NCBI GenBank assembly: GCA_020698575.1
Contig: CM036250.1
Coordinates: 22,409,500 to 22,473,499, forward strand
DNA length: 64,000 nucleotides
Reading direction: 5' to 3'
From: Bostrychus sinensis
Taxonomy: Eukaryota; Chordata; Actinopteri; Gobiiformes; Eleotridae
Under the pieces are notes generated by a model, which worked only from the letters and a program-made list of their open reading frames with translations, had not been told where the DNA came from and searched no databases. Below, one piece after another: positions 47,376 through 58,460 of this stretch. The position numbers and the translations under genes were made by a program. Position 1 is the first letter of the stretch. Every line of letters starts with the position of its first letter.

Positions 47376-47592
47376 CCTGGGGCAGACTGAGGGAAGCGTG
47401 GCAGCCAATCTGCACCAAAGGCCCATCCGACCACCACCAAACACACCAGTTACATGGACTCATTCATGCATAGGCAAGGTGTACAAGTGTCTTGCTCAAG
47501 GACACTATGTATGCAATGCTGGTAGCGGGGATTGAGCTGCCATCCTTTGGGTAAGTGGGTGAAAATCTCTACCAACTGAGGGACTGCTGCAA
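47376..47592 (+). repeat. SINE-like repeat (ccctggggcagactgacag type), copy 2
   Basis: Contains ccctggggcagactgaggga, gcgtggcagcc, cgaccaccaccaaacacacc, tgcataggcaaggtgtacaa, gtgtcttgctcaaggacact, gggattgagctgcc, tctctaccaactgagggact. A family A snippet (tttttgtgccagttccaagc) adjoins on the left. Confidence 0.6.
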
Positions 47593-47625
47593 AGAAATAG
47601 AAAACTATTATCTAGTCATCTTTTT

Positions 47626-48062
47626 CTTCAGCTTTTCCTTCTAGGGTTGTCACAGTAAATCATCTAGCACAGTGGTTCCCAAAGTGGGGGCCTCGGACCC
47701 CAGAGGTTGTCTGTATTAAGTACAGAAAAATAAATTGAGTTTGAAATGAATTAGAGTTATATACTTGTTTAAAAATATCACTTAAAAACATTTTTTAACC
47801 AGTAATCAGTGTTTTTGGTAATAAGAAATCAGCGACGAAAAACTGTGAAATTTTTCATGTTGGGGGTCCACATGGGATTTTCAGAAATTTAAGGGGGGCG
47901 TGACACTCTTGACTTTGGGAATGGCTGATCTAGCAGCTAGACTAATTTGCATATTGATTTGGCATAGGTTCTACGCTGGATACCTTTCCACAACCCTCTT
48001 TATCCAGGCTTGGGACTGACACAGAGAGTACTCTGGTTTGAGACCCCTTGTGGCTGGATTAT
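47626..48062 (-). repeat. Family A repeat, minus, split by a hAT element
   Basis: Left part: cttcagcttttccttctagg, gttgtcacagtaaatcatct. The right part resumes after 47935: actaatttgcatattgattt, ggcataggttctacgctgga, tacctttccaca, aggcttgggactgacacaga, gagtactctggtttgag. The hAT element fills the gap. Confidence 0.75.
47670..47927. mobile_element. Non-autonomous hAT element nested in family A
   Basis: The element starts cagtggttcccaaagtgggg and ends ctttgggaatggctg, inverted ends with few mismatches. Perfect 8-bp direct repeats atctagca lie at 47662-47669 and 47928-47935. At 258 bp it has no coding capacity. The insertion interrupts a recognisable family A copy, so it is younger than that copy. 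Confidence 0.88.
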
Positions 48063-49654
48063 AAGTAGTCAGATATTGTTCAGTAGAATATCTTGTTTGT
48101 CCAACTAACGGTGCTGTGCAGCTGTCTCTTTGCATTCTGGAAGCACAGGAGATGGGCAGGACACTAACTCTTCTATATTTATTATTAATTATTTATTACA
48201 TGTCTTTTACACAAACAATTACAGTTTCAGAAAGAGTTTTTATGTCACATTGCCCTTATGTCACTGTATGTATGAGGTTGCTTTGACAAAGACAAATAAT
48301 ATTCCTCATCTCTTTTGTGCCTGGGATTACTGGGTGCTGTCAATCATTGTCTCGGCCTAATGGGAGACTTTGATGCATGCGTTCAGATTCACTGAGTTGA
48401 CTGTTAATTGGACATCATGGTTTTTCATCTTGTACGAGCACAGTGGAAGTGTCTGGCCTCATTTTAGCCTCTTGGGTAAGTTACCATTGCAAATGAGATG
48501 GTTGTCAGCAAGCTTTTGGGCCCTGTCAAACATCTTTTTGGGTTACAAAGCTAAGAATTTTTAGGTATTTGTTTTAGTCTTCCTCACTTCATGTACATCA
48601 TAAAACCCTGAGACAGTATTGGTGGATGATATACATTGTAAAAAAGAATACACTAACATAAAAAGAACAAAGAAGATTATTCGTGAAAGAGGCATACACA
48701 GTGTTAGAAATGAACAGGGTAGACTAAGGACATGTAACTGTGAGGTGTTTTTTTTTTTTTTTTTTTCTTTAACTGAAGTGGCTGAGTAATGTAAAATTAA
48801 ATGGGATGCTTTGGGCAAAACGATTGTGAACATGTTTTGAATATAGAACATGTATAAACCACTTTAATCTCCTAAACAATAATGCAAATATCACAGTTGT
48901 CTCTTGTATTTCTGCACATAATAAAAAGTCAATACATTTTTTCCCCACCTTATCCCTTTCTGTGCTCTGTAGTTTTAGACAATCAGTTTTATACTATTAT
49001 TTATCTGAATGTTGACTGTGTAGTTATGGTAAATCAGACAGGCCCATTTGACCAATTTTTTTAAATTATGCCTTTATTTTTCATCATCTTCTTCCACTAT
49101 GTTGCAAATGGCTGGAGAGTGTCCCAGCAACTATGGGCGGGGTACAACCTGGAAAGTGGACAGTTAGTCATAGAGCTTACACAGAGATATACACTGACAG
49201 ACAACCTTTCACTCTTACCTTTTAACTCTTTCATTCATTCACTTTGGGCAATTTAGATTTACCAAACACATGTCTTTGTGTGGTGAGAGGTATCATGTAA
49301 TGTTAATGTAATGTTAATACTTTTCAGACAGAGTCATACTTCCTTAGATGCCTCCTCCCTGTTGAAGGAAATTTGCAGAACTGATGTTGGCAGCCATATA
49401 AACGGAAAGTTATTCAAGGACACACTGAAGTCGCATTGTCAGTTGAATATTAAAAATGAAATTGCATTTTACAGGTTCACTTAATTTTGGCCATCTCTTG
49501 TTTACTAAAAATGATTTCTGCTGCCTGCTTGCTTTCATCCTAATTCAAATCCACTGCATGTAGCTATAATATAATATATATATATATTAAGTCCTGAGGC
49601 AATTAGACAAAACAACATGATGGTTGGAAAATGAGAAGCTCATCTAAAGTGTAC

Positions 49655-49950
49655 CGGTGCATGTCAATTAATTAAAATCTTTTGGAAAAATGAAATTCTT
49701 CTTATAGATTCTGTACAGACAGAGTGAAATATTTTAAGTATTTATTTTAATTGTGATGATTATATAATATTCTAATTTCTATTTTTTTATTGTATTTTTA
49801 TGAGATATTTGTTTTTAATTAACTGTACACCATAAACATCACTATTCAAATAAATCAATGCGTGATATATTTCACTCTATGTGTACTGAATCAATACAAT
49901 GAATGCATTTTTTTTTTTTTACTTTTGCACAATATTCTATTTTATTAATG
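49655..49950. repeat. Family C repeat, near complete
   Basis: Contains caattaattaaaatctttt, ttatagattctgtacagaca, gagtgaaatattttaagtat, ttattttaattgtgatgatt, acaccataaacatcactatt, atatttcactctatgtgtac, tgaatcaatacaatgaatgc, a poly-T run, and caatattctattttattaat. Confidence 0.65.
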
Positions 49951-50379
49951 GGTCTTTATATATACATTTCATTGCATAAACTAGAATTACATGCCTCTCA
50001 AATGCCATCATACTGTGCTCCAGTCAGTGCACTACTCTTTGACTGCAAGTTCATCAAAGCACTCTCTGCTGTTCTCTCTGTCCGTGCTTGCTTCCTCTTT
50101 CTTATTAGGCTCTTCCTCTTTCATCTCCTGCCTGACCACCTCACATTGCCTCTCCATTGTTTTGATACATGACCTAATTACTCCTTACTAATTGAGGTTC
50201 TACTATAGCCGCAACACAGTTTGTAGTAGAGAAGTATACATCTAGTCTGCTCTTCTCTTCTCTTTTTTTCCTCTCTCCCTCACCCAAATCCAAACAAAAA
50301 TTCCATCACGTGACCACATGTACTGTGTCTTGTCATGTTATATTACTGTTGTGTTTGTGTATGTATGCCTTTGCAAAAC

Positions 50380-50490
50380 TCTAACTTTCTGGAGAGCGTG
50401 TGGCGGCGCTAATAAATAGATGTGGCCCAGAGGCTTGCTCCAACAGAATTTCGCTGTACTTTTCTGTGCATGTGACAATAAACTTATCTT
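50380..50490 (+). repeat. Retroelement 3' end fragment
   Basis: The phrase cagaatttcgctgtactttt followed by ctgtgcatgtgacaataaac and ttatcttat is a usual 3' end of fish non-LTR elements. Confidence 0.45.
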
Positions 50491-51000
50491 ATATTGTACA
50501 TACTGTCCAGGACAATTTCTTGTTTGTCCCAGTTGCCAATTAAGAACTTACGATCTTACACCAGCTTACTTCAGTTTCATGAATGGCTCAATGTTCTGAT
50601 TCTTATCTCGGAGCAAAGGAAATGAGTGGCATGTAATTGCTATAAAACACAATCATGTTCACTGATATGCATCCTATTCTGAAGATTACTTTGATGATGA
50701 CAGTTAATCTTTGGTATCCTTTTAAGGAGCTCTCATTCACTCTTTTCCTCTAGTTTTGTTATTTTTGAAGTGTCAATCTCTTCTTAAGCATTTGCTGAAC
50801 AAGCTGTTTCTTTGTTTCACTACTGACCACTCCTTACAACTAAGAACCAAAAGTGAGAAAGGCTTGGTGTGGTCATAGTTTGTATGGTGTTTACTGCTTC
50901 TTGTATGGAGTTAGACTGTGCTTAACCTAATCCACAATTTCAGTTTGAAATGAGCATCAGTACCTTTACACTTTTGATTGTCCAAACTGATCTGAAATCC

Positions 51001-51346
51001 AGCCACAAGAGGTCACACGCTAGTGTACTTTTTGTGCCAGTCCCAAGCTTGGATAAATAGAGGGTTGCATCAGAAGGGCATCAGGTGGAAAACCCATGGC
51101 AAATTAGGGCGCTGTTTACACAACAATACTGCCTCATAGTTTGCGATCACAGGTCAACTGACATGCGGCTGGGAGGCAGCCAGTCGCTGTTCACATTGGG
51201 GCAGTTATGTCATCAGTGAGTACATCGTCTTCACAGGTTACTTTGCGGCATGGCTCCCTGTTGCGAGACCAAATTGGAAATCCCCCTAATATACAAATCA
51301 CTGCACAGTAGATGAAGTGATTTGCTTTGGCAACCCCAGAAGGGAA
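51001..51346 (+). repeat. Family A repeat with an internal insertion
   Basis: Front part: agccacaagaggtcacacgc, gccagtcccaagcttggata, gggttgcatcagaagggcat, atggcaaatta. Back part resumes at about 51288 with atatacaaatcactgcacag, gatgaagtgatttgctttgg, caaccccagaagggaac. About 185 bp between (51105-51287, starting ttagggcgctgtttaca and ending aatccccctaa) is foreign and has short inverted ttaggg/ccctaa edges. Confidence 0.65.
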
Positions 51347-51690
51347 CTGTCTTAATAATAATAATAATGGATTGGATTTATATTGCGTTTTACAAGTTTC
51401 TGAAGCTCCTCAAACTGCTTTACAATTTAATCCATTATTCATTCACTCCTCAGTCACACTCTGGGGTGATGAGCTACTCTTGTAGGCACAGCTGCCCTGG
51501 GGCAGACTGACAGAAGTGTGGCTGCCATTTTGCACCTTTGCACCCTCCTTCCACCACCAAACGCAGTCACACTGACACATTCATACAGGCATAGTGGGTG
51601 AAGTGTCTTGACTCAGAACAATGACTTGGGGCTTGAACCGCCAACCTTCAGGTTAGTGGACGAGCGTCTCTACCAGCGGTAAGTTAAAAT
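51347..51690 (+). repeat. SINE-like repeat (ccctggggcagactgacag type), copy 3
   Basis: Order: ataataataatggattggat, tttatattgcgttttacaag, tcaaactgctttacaattta, ctgccctggggcagactgac, agaagtgtggctgccatttt, tccttccaccaccaaacgca, cattcatacaggcatagtgg, gtgaagtgtcttgactcaga, gcttgaaccgccaaccttca, gtctctaccagcg. It is the longest copy in the window. Confidence 0.7.
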
Positions 51691-52284
51691 ATGTTCATTT
51701 ACATCCAGATATTTTCTGTTGTATCCATTGTGAATATTTCTAAGCAGCCCATTAATGTATTCCTTCTGAGTGGATATGACCATGATGTTTTCTCATCATA
51801 GGCCACTGCTGTGTGCTGTGTGAGTGGAATAAAATAATATTTTGCCACTTTTTTATTTTTCTATTATATTTGTAAAAGAAGTTCTGGAAAAAACATTTTA
51901 TTGTAAAATTTATATGGACAGACATTCTTTGAGCACTTTGTTGAGTCCTTACTATTGCAGTGTTAGATGCTCTCACACATTGCTCCTCTTTACTCAATGT
52001 ATCCTGGAGCAGAGACAGTGCCATATAGGATATATAAACATCTTTATTCTTGCCCCTAGCAGTCATCCTTGAACTCACAATATATTTTTCACACACTTGG
52101 CCGTTCACTTGTTTTCCAGTAACTGCTTTGTTTAGACATGGCCAAGTAAACTGTCCCTGCTCTTTTGTGTGTTACTCATGTATAGTACAATAACACTTTT
52201 AGCAGCTCTCAGGAGAGACATTAGCCTTGAGGATGGTAAAGGAAAACTTACTTATGGCTTTAGGTGTGGGTCACATAGAGCAAT

Positions 52285-52350
52285 GATTCCCAAATTGTGG
52301 GTCAAGACCTATGAGTGGGTCACAGGGACATTAAATATTGTTTTAATCTT
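52285..52350. mobile_element. hAT end fragment
   Basis: The phrase atgattcccaaattgtgggt with caagacctatgagtgggtca resembles the end of hAT elements like that at 47670. No matching right end or target duplication was found. Confidence 0.35.
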
Positions 52351-52507
52351 TTAAGTTAACCTGAAGCCTAAATTTTGTTCTAATTACATGAGATTGTTAC
52401 ACAGTATTTAAAATATATCCATTCTCTAATGGTTAAAAGATAAAAAAGAAAAAAGTGTGTTAAAAGTGGCCCCAATAAAATGCTCAGGGATAATGAATGA
52501 GTTTGTG

Positions 52508-52532
52508 AATTTTCTATCTAGAATAAAGTAGG

Positions 52533-52617
<85 letters not shown>

Positions 52618-52643
52618 GCCTACTTTATTCTAGATAGAAAATT
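52508..52643. repeat. Perfect palindrome around a long (TA)n tract
   Basis: Left arm 52508-52535 and right arm 52616-52643 are exact reverse complements over 28 nt (core ctatctagaataaagtaggc). The 80 bp between is a TA dinucleotide run, itself self-complementary, so the whole block can fold as one hairpin or cruciform. Confidence 0.9.
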
Positions 52644-52689
52644 GTTAGGCCACTTCCTGTCTATTGCTTGAATCATAAACTCATTCTGT

Positions 52690-53414
52690 CACACGCGTCC
52701 GTCGCCTGGGGGCTCTCATCTCTCACCTTTACTCACATAATACGCTCACACATCAGTGCTGCAAAGTGCACCTAATTGATATGCTTATCATACGAACCTT
52801 TTGAAACTATGCCCCCTCTTTTGTCAGCACTTTGTCGGTAATCCCCGCTCCAATGACCTGGCCTTAAGTTGATCTGACATGAAAGCTAAAGGCTACCTAT
52901 TACACCTCGGCGCGTGGAGGAGCAGGGAGACGCATGGCGTAGCTATTTCAACAACAATAAAAGCCTTCTTGGTCGCTCCAGATGCGAAGAGGAGGAGAGA
53001 AAGTAAACTCGGGAGCGCAGAGAAACAGGCTGGTCGCATCAGTCAGGAGGAGGAGGCGTGCTCTCGTGCTCCGCATCGTTTGATGATCCCCGTATGCTCT
53101 CTGTGGGTGAGGTCGCTACGGCGCAGCGGAGCATACTTTACCTGTCCGACCAGGGCTTCACAACGGCGTGATCCGCAGCGGTCAGCGGGGCAACGGCGCG
53201 CTACTTTGGATACGACCCACTTACACAGTTCATGGCTCTTTCAGTCTCTCTAATTCCGCGTCCCAAACCAAATAACAGCTATGAATTATGAACATTAACA
53301 TTTTGGTCACATTTGATCGTCTTTTTTATTGTTGCACTTGCTGGAGAGAAGCCAATTCTTCGTGACAACGTTGTTAAAACTGGCACTGTTGCGTTATTTT
53401 TGTTTTGGACGAAG
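52690..53414 (+). promoter_or_regulatory. cacna2d3: CpG-rich promoter and 5' UTR of the cacna2d3-like gene
   Basis: CpG-dense DNA (cacgcgtccgtcgcc, ggtcgctacggcgcagcgga, cagcggggcaacggcgcgct) stands out from AT-rich surroundings and leads into the signal-peptide exon. An open frame from an ATG at 52879 to 53253 lies in this leader; its composition fits chance in CpG-rich sequence. The transcription start is unknown. Confidence 0.5.
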
Positions 53415-53863
53415 ATGCCGGCTGGACAAATCTACATGCTTTCCGGAGCGTGTCTGCTGTTACTTTTCGGGACTCTGAGCGCCTGGATCACTGAGGTGGG
53501 AGGCTCTCATCAGACCATCCCGCCGTCCGTGTGAGTACATGCTCTTTTACGCACAAGTTAAGCCTCATATTTGGATAGTTCCCACTGATGGAAGATACCT
53601 AATATGCAGGGCAGCACACAAAACACCTGCTCTCATTTTTTCTCATATATTTGTGCATTTAACTATTTAAGTCATTCTCTGTAAATGTTTTGCTTAATAT
53701 AAGCACTAAAAACAAAAGTGTGCAAATACTTGCTGTTTTTGCCAATGATTTGCCTTTTTCCCCATTTTTGTCTATGTGCAGGGTAAAGTTATGGGCTTCA
53801 GCGTTTGGTGGAGAGATGAAGTCGATCTCAGCAAAGTATTCTGGATCCCAGTTGCTACAGAAG
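53415..53863 (+). CDS. cacna2d3: Calcium-channel alpha2delta-3 subunit, 5' part
   Basis: Two exons are visible: 53415-53530 and 53782-53863, joined in phase (donor gtgagt, acceptor gcag). The start is the first in-frame ATG, in gaagATGc with A at -3. Exon 1 encodes a hydrophobic signal peptide (YMLSGACLLLLFGTLSAW), exon 2 the segment VVKLWASAFGGEMKS then SAKYSGSQLLQK. This matches the mature N-terminus of CACNA2D3 (VKLWASAFGGE, KYSGSQLLQK) better than the alpha2delta-4 counterpart (VKLWADTFGG). The family is extracellular, membrane-anchored and raises calcium-channel surface expression. Exon 2 ends at an in-phase donor (gtgggc, 53864). Later exons, including the VWA domain, are outside the window. 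Confidence 0.85.
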
Positions 53864-55914
53864 GTGGGCCAATATCTCACTGTATGCAAACAAAATGCAT
53901 TGGAGCCTATATCTCTAAAAGGTGGTTTAAGAGTTAGCAGTAGGAAGTTTAAAGTGTTTGTTTTCTTGTCTGAAGTGCAAAATGATTCATGAGTCAAGAA
54001 GACCATGAAACAAACAGAACAATTAAAGTAGTTAAAAAGCACCTCTAGCTGTAGAAACTGTGTTAAATAGATTCTCTGAAGTGATAATACAGTAAATTAT
54101 CAGTTTACATAAAGGCACCAGTTTGTCTTTTGTGGGTGGTTTTAAATTGCTGCTGTGTAATCTATGTGCAGAAGAGCAGATGATGTGTGGAAATGACTGC
54201 TGTTAAGTCATTTGTGAGTGAAGAGAAATGTCACTCTTCACTTTAAACCGCGAGGCCCTGTACTTTTCAGCCACTTGAGATTCTCTAATGCATGCTCATT
54301 TGATGGCTGCATGCTTAAAAGCTTGTTCGCAACATGTGTCCTTGTGTTTATGGCTGTTCGGGGTTTCCAAGTACTTGACACAGCTCTGGTCACACAGAGA
54401 AAGTAAAGTTTGGACAATTTAACTGTGCTTCTTGCATAGTTATCGTCTTTTAAAACACTTCACATTGGCCCCTTCATCTTTCACTGTGAAATATTTGAGT
54501 GTGATGGAATGCAAATTTCTTCTAATGGTGGGTCAGTTGATGAAGCATGAATTAATAGTGGTTAATGGATAGAGAGAGCCAAAATGATGTTAACCCTGGT
54601 GGGTGGTAAAGGCATTAAGTTGTGCTCGCCGCAACCATTTTGTAGTATTGTGATGAGGCTTGTCCCCTGGGATTTTGAAGCATGATCTGATTATCCGTGT
54701 AGAAACATCTTTCTAGTTGTTGTTCCAGGACAAGTCAATGCAAAGATCCAATCACCTTAATATGATATCACGAGTAAACCTTAGGGAAAAGTTCAAAATG
54801 TTCTGGATGTGCAAAATCCTTGTATTTTCAACCATGTCAATTATGAAATTATGCGTAGAATCTTTGAGGGTGATCAGAGTTAAGTTTAGGCTTTAAATAC
54901 AGTGGTTAAGGTTAGGGTCAATGTGTGGGTTATGTAAAATTATATTTTTAATCTAGAAGTCCTATATAGTTATTTTTAGGCATTCTGTCTTATATATATT
55001 GTCTATTTAAAACAGAATCCCTTTAAAAAATCCCAGTATTTTACAAATTGATTACATTTAAAACAATTGCTGTTTTTAATATTTAACCTCATTTGAATGT
55101 AGTAGAATTTTGCCCTATAGAGCAACAAATAATGTAATTTTGAGTATAAATCAACCAGACCCTTCTTGTAAATTTCTACCTTTAAGGCGCAAACTTATGA
55201 CATCATAATAAGGTGACTGGATCTTTGTGGGAATGGTCCTGGAACAACAACTAGAAAGATGTTCCTGGAATGTCAACAACATGGAGAAATCTGTTCGCCG
55301 GGCCTCGACAGGATCCTCAGTCACATCCTATGTGGTTCTCATAGACCCAGTAAATGTATGCGGTCCTCCTCACCCACACATGCACTTGCACAGTCTATGC
55401 ACAGCGTGTGTTTCATCAGTTGCTGATAAGTCAAAGGAGCACTGTTATCTGTTTGACAGGATAAAAACTGTTCCCTTCTCTCATCTATTTCCACCTTCTA
55501 AAGGAAGATAACCCTCCCGCGGAGTGATGACCTCTTTATGAAATGCAAATCAAGGCCTTAGGGTTAATTGAGCTAAGAAAAAGACTGTAGACCGCTTTGT
55601 CAGAAAAAGTGTATTTTTTCCCACTCAAATCTGCTATATATGTTTTAACATAGCTATAGCGGATGCGTCTAGTCCTTAACATCATATATACCATGGCTGT
55701 GTATTGGCAAGAACCTAGTAATATCTTGCTTTATGTTTCACAATATGATATATATTGATACTGTCAACCATGATACAGTAACAAAGACTATATATTGCAG
55801 TTTTTTATGATTTTGAAAACCTCAACTGTATACTAGTACTCATGAATCATGCATGAATAAAAATGTAATAAAATACATTTGATTTAATAATAAAAACACT
55901 GAGTGCATCTGTAT

Positions 55915-56295
55915 TAGAGCTGAACAATTTTGAAAAAAAAAAATTGCAATGTTTCTGCAGATATTGCGGTTGCAATGAGATTTGCGATATAGTTTTTTAA
56001 AATATTCAGTTCAGAGTTGCATTTTAAGCATGTGATGGAGCATTGACACTTGAGAGAAGAACGAAATATTCACTGCTAATCTAACACAAAGAATCACATG
56101 CCTTTCAAAACATGTCTGTAGAAGTTAAACTACAGCTGTAGCACAGTTTTTACATGTGAGGGGAGCCTGGATATTTTGTTCTCTGCAGAGGACATTATAT
56201 GACCTTATATGATAAATAATTGCAGCCTTTGCGATTTGCTAATTGCACAAATCCATTGTGATGTCGATTCAATGTTGATTAATTGTTCAACCCTA
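55915..56295. mobile_element. hAT-type MITE (tagagctgaacaatttt ends)
   Basis: Left end tagagctgaacaattttg and right end gattaattgttcaaccctaa are inverted repeats with few mismatches. The interior has ttgcggttgcaatgagattt and gcaccaaatccattgtgatg-like words. No transposase; no clear target duplication. Confidence 0.6.
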
Positions 56296-56394
56296 ATATG
56301 TATTTCACAAACCTTCTACCACTCGACCCAGTGTATACTGTTGTTGTGTCCTTCAGCAAGACACTTTACCTTACCTTCTGCAGTCACAGTATGT

Positions 56395-56510
56395 GACTGG
56401 TTGCGACAGGAAAGGCATCCCATGTAAAAAATGTCCAAATCAAATCACTGTGTGAATGATTTGCTGTGGTGACCCTGTAAGGGAGCAGCCAAAAGTAAAA
56501 AAAAATCTTA
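56395..56510 (+). repeat. Family A repeat, partial
   Basis: Contains gactggttgcgacaggaaag, gcatcccatgtaaaaaatgt, ccaaatcaaatcactgtgtg, atgatttgctgtggtgaccc and aagggagcagccaaaag; the 5' front is missing. Confidence 0.7.
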
Positions 56511-57194
56511 TAACACCCCTTATAGTGTATATACAAAGATAATGGAGGTGCCAAAGGACATGGTATATTGTGGCTTACTGTGTGTTGGCATCTGATCAGC
56601 TCTTGTCCAGGGAAGCCAAAATGGGACCACATACAGTATTCCCTCGGGGTGCATATGCTTTTAAACAGGAATAAGTTGAATAAGGGATGTTTGCTGTTGT
56701 TGTATGAGGAGGAGCATGTGGCTAAAGAAAAAAGGCCAAGTCTTGTGTGAATGTGTGTGAGTAAGATCTGATCCCTCGGGGCAGGGGACAGATGGACACG
56801 GACGCTCTTCTGTTATCTCCCTGACCCCAGTGCAGCACAAGTCCTGCCTCCTAGATGCGTGCACACATAGAAACTGCATGACCTGGATCATGATTCATAC
56901 ACAATTACAATTAGGACCTTTAAGGGAGCTACAGTATAGAAGAAGCACAAATGTGAGACTAAGATTGCATGTACTGTTCTATGAATTTTGATGTTAAGGA
57001 AAGGTGCATTGATAAGCTTATGATCAAATTTGCAAACAGTGTTCAGAGAAAATGGCTTATGGGTACCTTTTAATCCAGTTCTTAACTGTTTAGTCTGTTT
57101 TTTACACAAATACAAAACATACAGTTATAGATTTAGGTCAAGTTGATAGCATATAGCAACATGAAGCAATGGTATACATACCATTATTCCAACT

Positions 57195-57400
57195 AAGTGT
57201 GGTAGGTGGCTGGAGCCTATCCCAGCATCTATGGGCCTTAGGTGGGTTACACCTGCACAGTGGCCAGTTAGTCCCAGGACACCAAGACATACACTGACAA
57301 ACAGCCATACACTCTGACTTTTGTTCACTACCAATTCTCCTAACACATGCATATTTTTGGACAATCAGAGGAAGCCAGAGTACCCAGAAAGGACCTGAAG
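57195..57400. repeat. LINE-like repeat fragment (ggagcctatcccagc type)
   Basis: Contains ggctggagcctatcccagca, ctatgggccttaggtgggtt, acacctgcacagtggccagt, acatacactgacaaacagcc, ggacaatcagaggaagccag, agtacccagaaaggacct. Shorter relatives are at about 20505-20570 and 49105-49260. Confidence 0.6.
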
Positions 57401-58285
57401 TTCTGTACACCACCATTAAATATTATAAATAACTTTACTCAATATATTATGTTTCAGACCTTATGGTATATTCCTCAGCTATTTTTTAAATACATGTATG
57501 GTTATATTTTTCCAGTATTTTATTAGCAAGTGTTAAAGTGTCTATTACAAACAAGTTAATATAAGCTTTTTTATGCTTTTGGACAGCCCCCTGTCTCCCC
57601 TTACTTCCTGTGTCCTGATCTGTCCTCTCTTACCACGCCACACTTCCTGTATTGGAAACAGCTCTAGTTTCAAGGTTATACCAGTCAGGACTTTGTGCAT
57701 CTATATATACTAATACATATGTTGTGCATCATATAATGACAAAATAAGTTAATTAATGAACATCTTAACCCAGTTAGTTCACCAGTGTGCTACATGCTGT
57801 ATACATAGTGTGCACATTTGTGTTTGAGGCACATTTTACATTTTCCTGGCTCCCACTGATTTGAATTAGCCCTGTGTGTTCTACCTTCTGCACTGCTGTT
57901 CTGTTGAAATCTCTAATTTCATGTATCATTGAGCAACCTGTCTATATGCGCCAGTCTGGCTGTAATGACTGTGTTTTTGTCTGTGTGTGGCTGTTGGAGG
58001 CTGGAGTGGGTTTTGTTTTTTGTTTTTTTTTTCTTCCTTAAATCTCACTGCAGAGTTTATCACATATTTTCATTGAGGCTATGGGGTAAAAGGTGTCATT
58101 TACTTTTTCTTTTGCCTTCATTAGATTGAGACAGTTTGGCAGACATGTCAGGGAGAGAGATGGAGAATGACATGACAAATCTGCACAAGCCAGGAATCAA
58201 ACCCTTGTCATTGCAGTTTATGTTATTGAGGTGTAATTTTGGGTTCCTTTTAGACTAACAGGGTTTTTTGAAATCATTTTCTCTT

Positions 58286-58460
58286 CTTTTGGCTTTTTCT
58301 TCTGGGGTCATCAAAGCAAATCATCTGCCTCCTCATGTACAGCAGTTTGTATATTGATTTGGCAAAAGTTTTACACCAGATCCCTTTCTGATGCCACACC
58401 CACTATATATCCAGGCCTGGGACTGGCACACTGGCTTGTGACCCCTTTGTGGCTGGCTTG
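58286..58460 (-). repeat. Family A repeat, near complete, minus orientation
   Basis: Seen in reverse: cttttggctttttcttctgg, ggtcatcaaagcaaatcatc, tgcctcctcatgtacagcag, aaagttttacaccagatccc, tttctgatgccacaccca, aggcctgggactggcacact, ggcttgtgacccctttgtgg. Confidence 0.75.

Larger units (their letters stand above)
42689..52690. other. 3' flank and intergenic region before cacna2d3
   Basis: No protein gene is supported. 42689-44400 may be 3' UTR. Then come a gtggaaagtaact repeat (45165-45490), a diverged duplication (46600-47035), repeats at 47350-48062, a family C copy (49655-49950), a retroelement tail (50380-50490), family A plus SINE-like units (51001-51690), a hAT fragment (52285-52350) and the AT palindrome (52508-52643). 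The stretches 48170-49650 and 50500-50990 show nothing I can name beyond simple poly-T. Confidence 0.5.

Noticed and set aside
53659..54042. 127-codon open frame opposite cacna2d3 exon 2
   Set aside because: It is the antisense shadow of a real exon and flanking intron.
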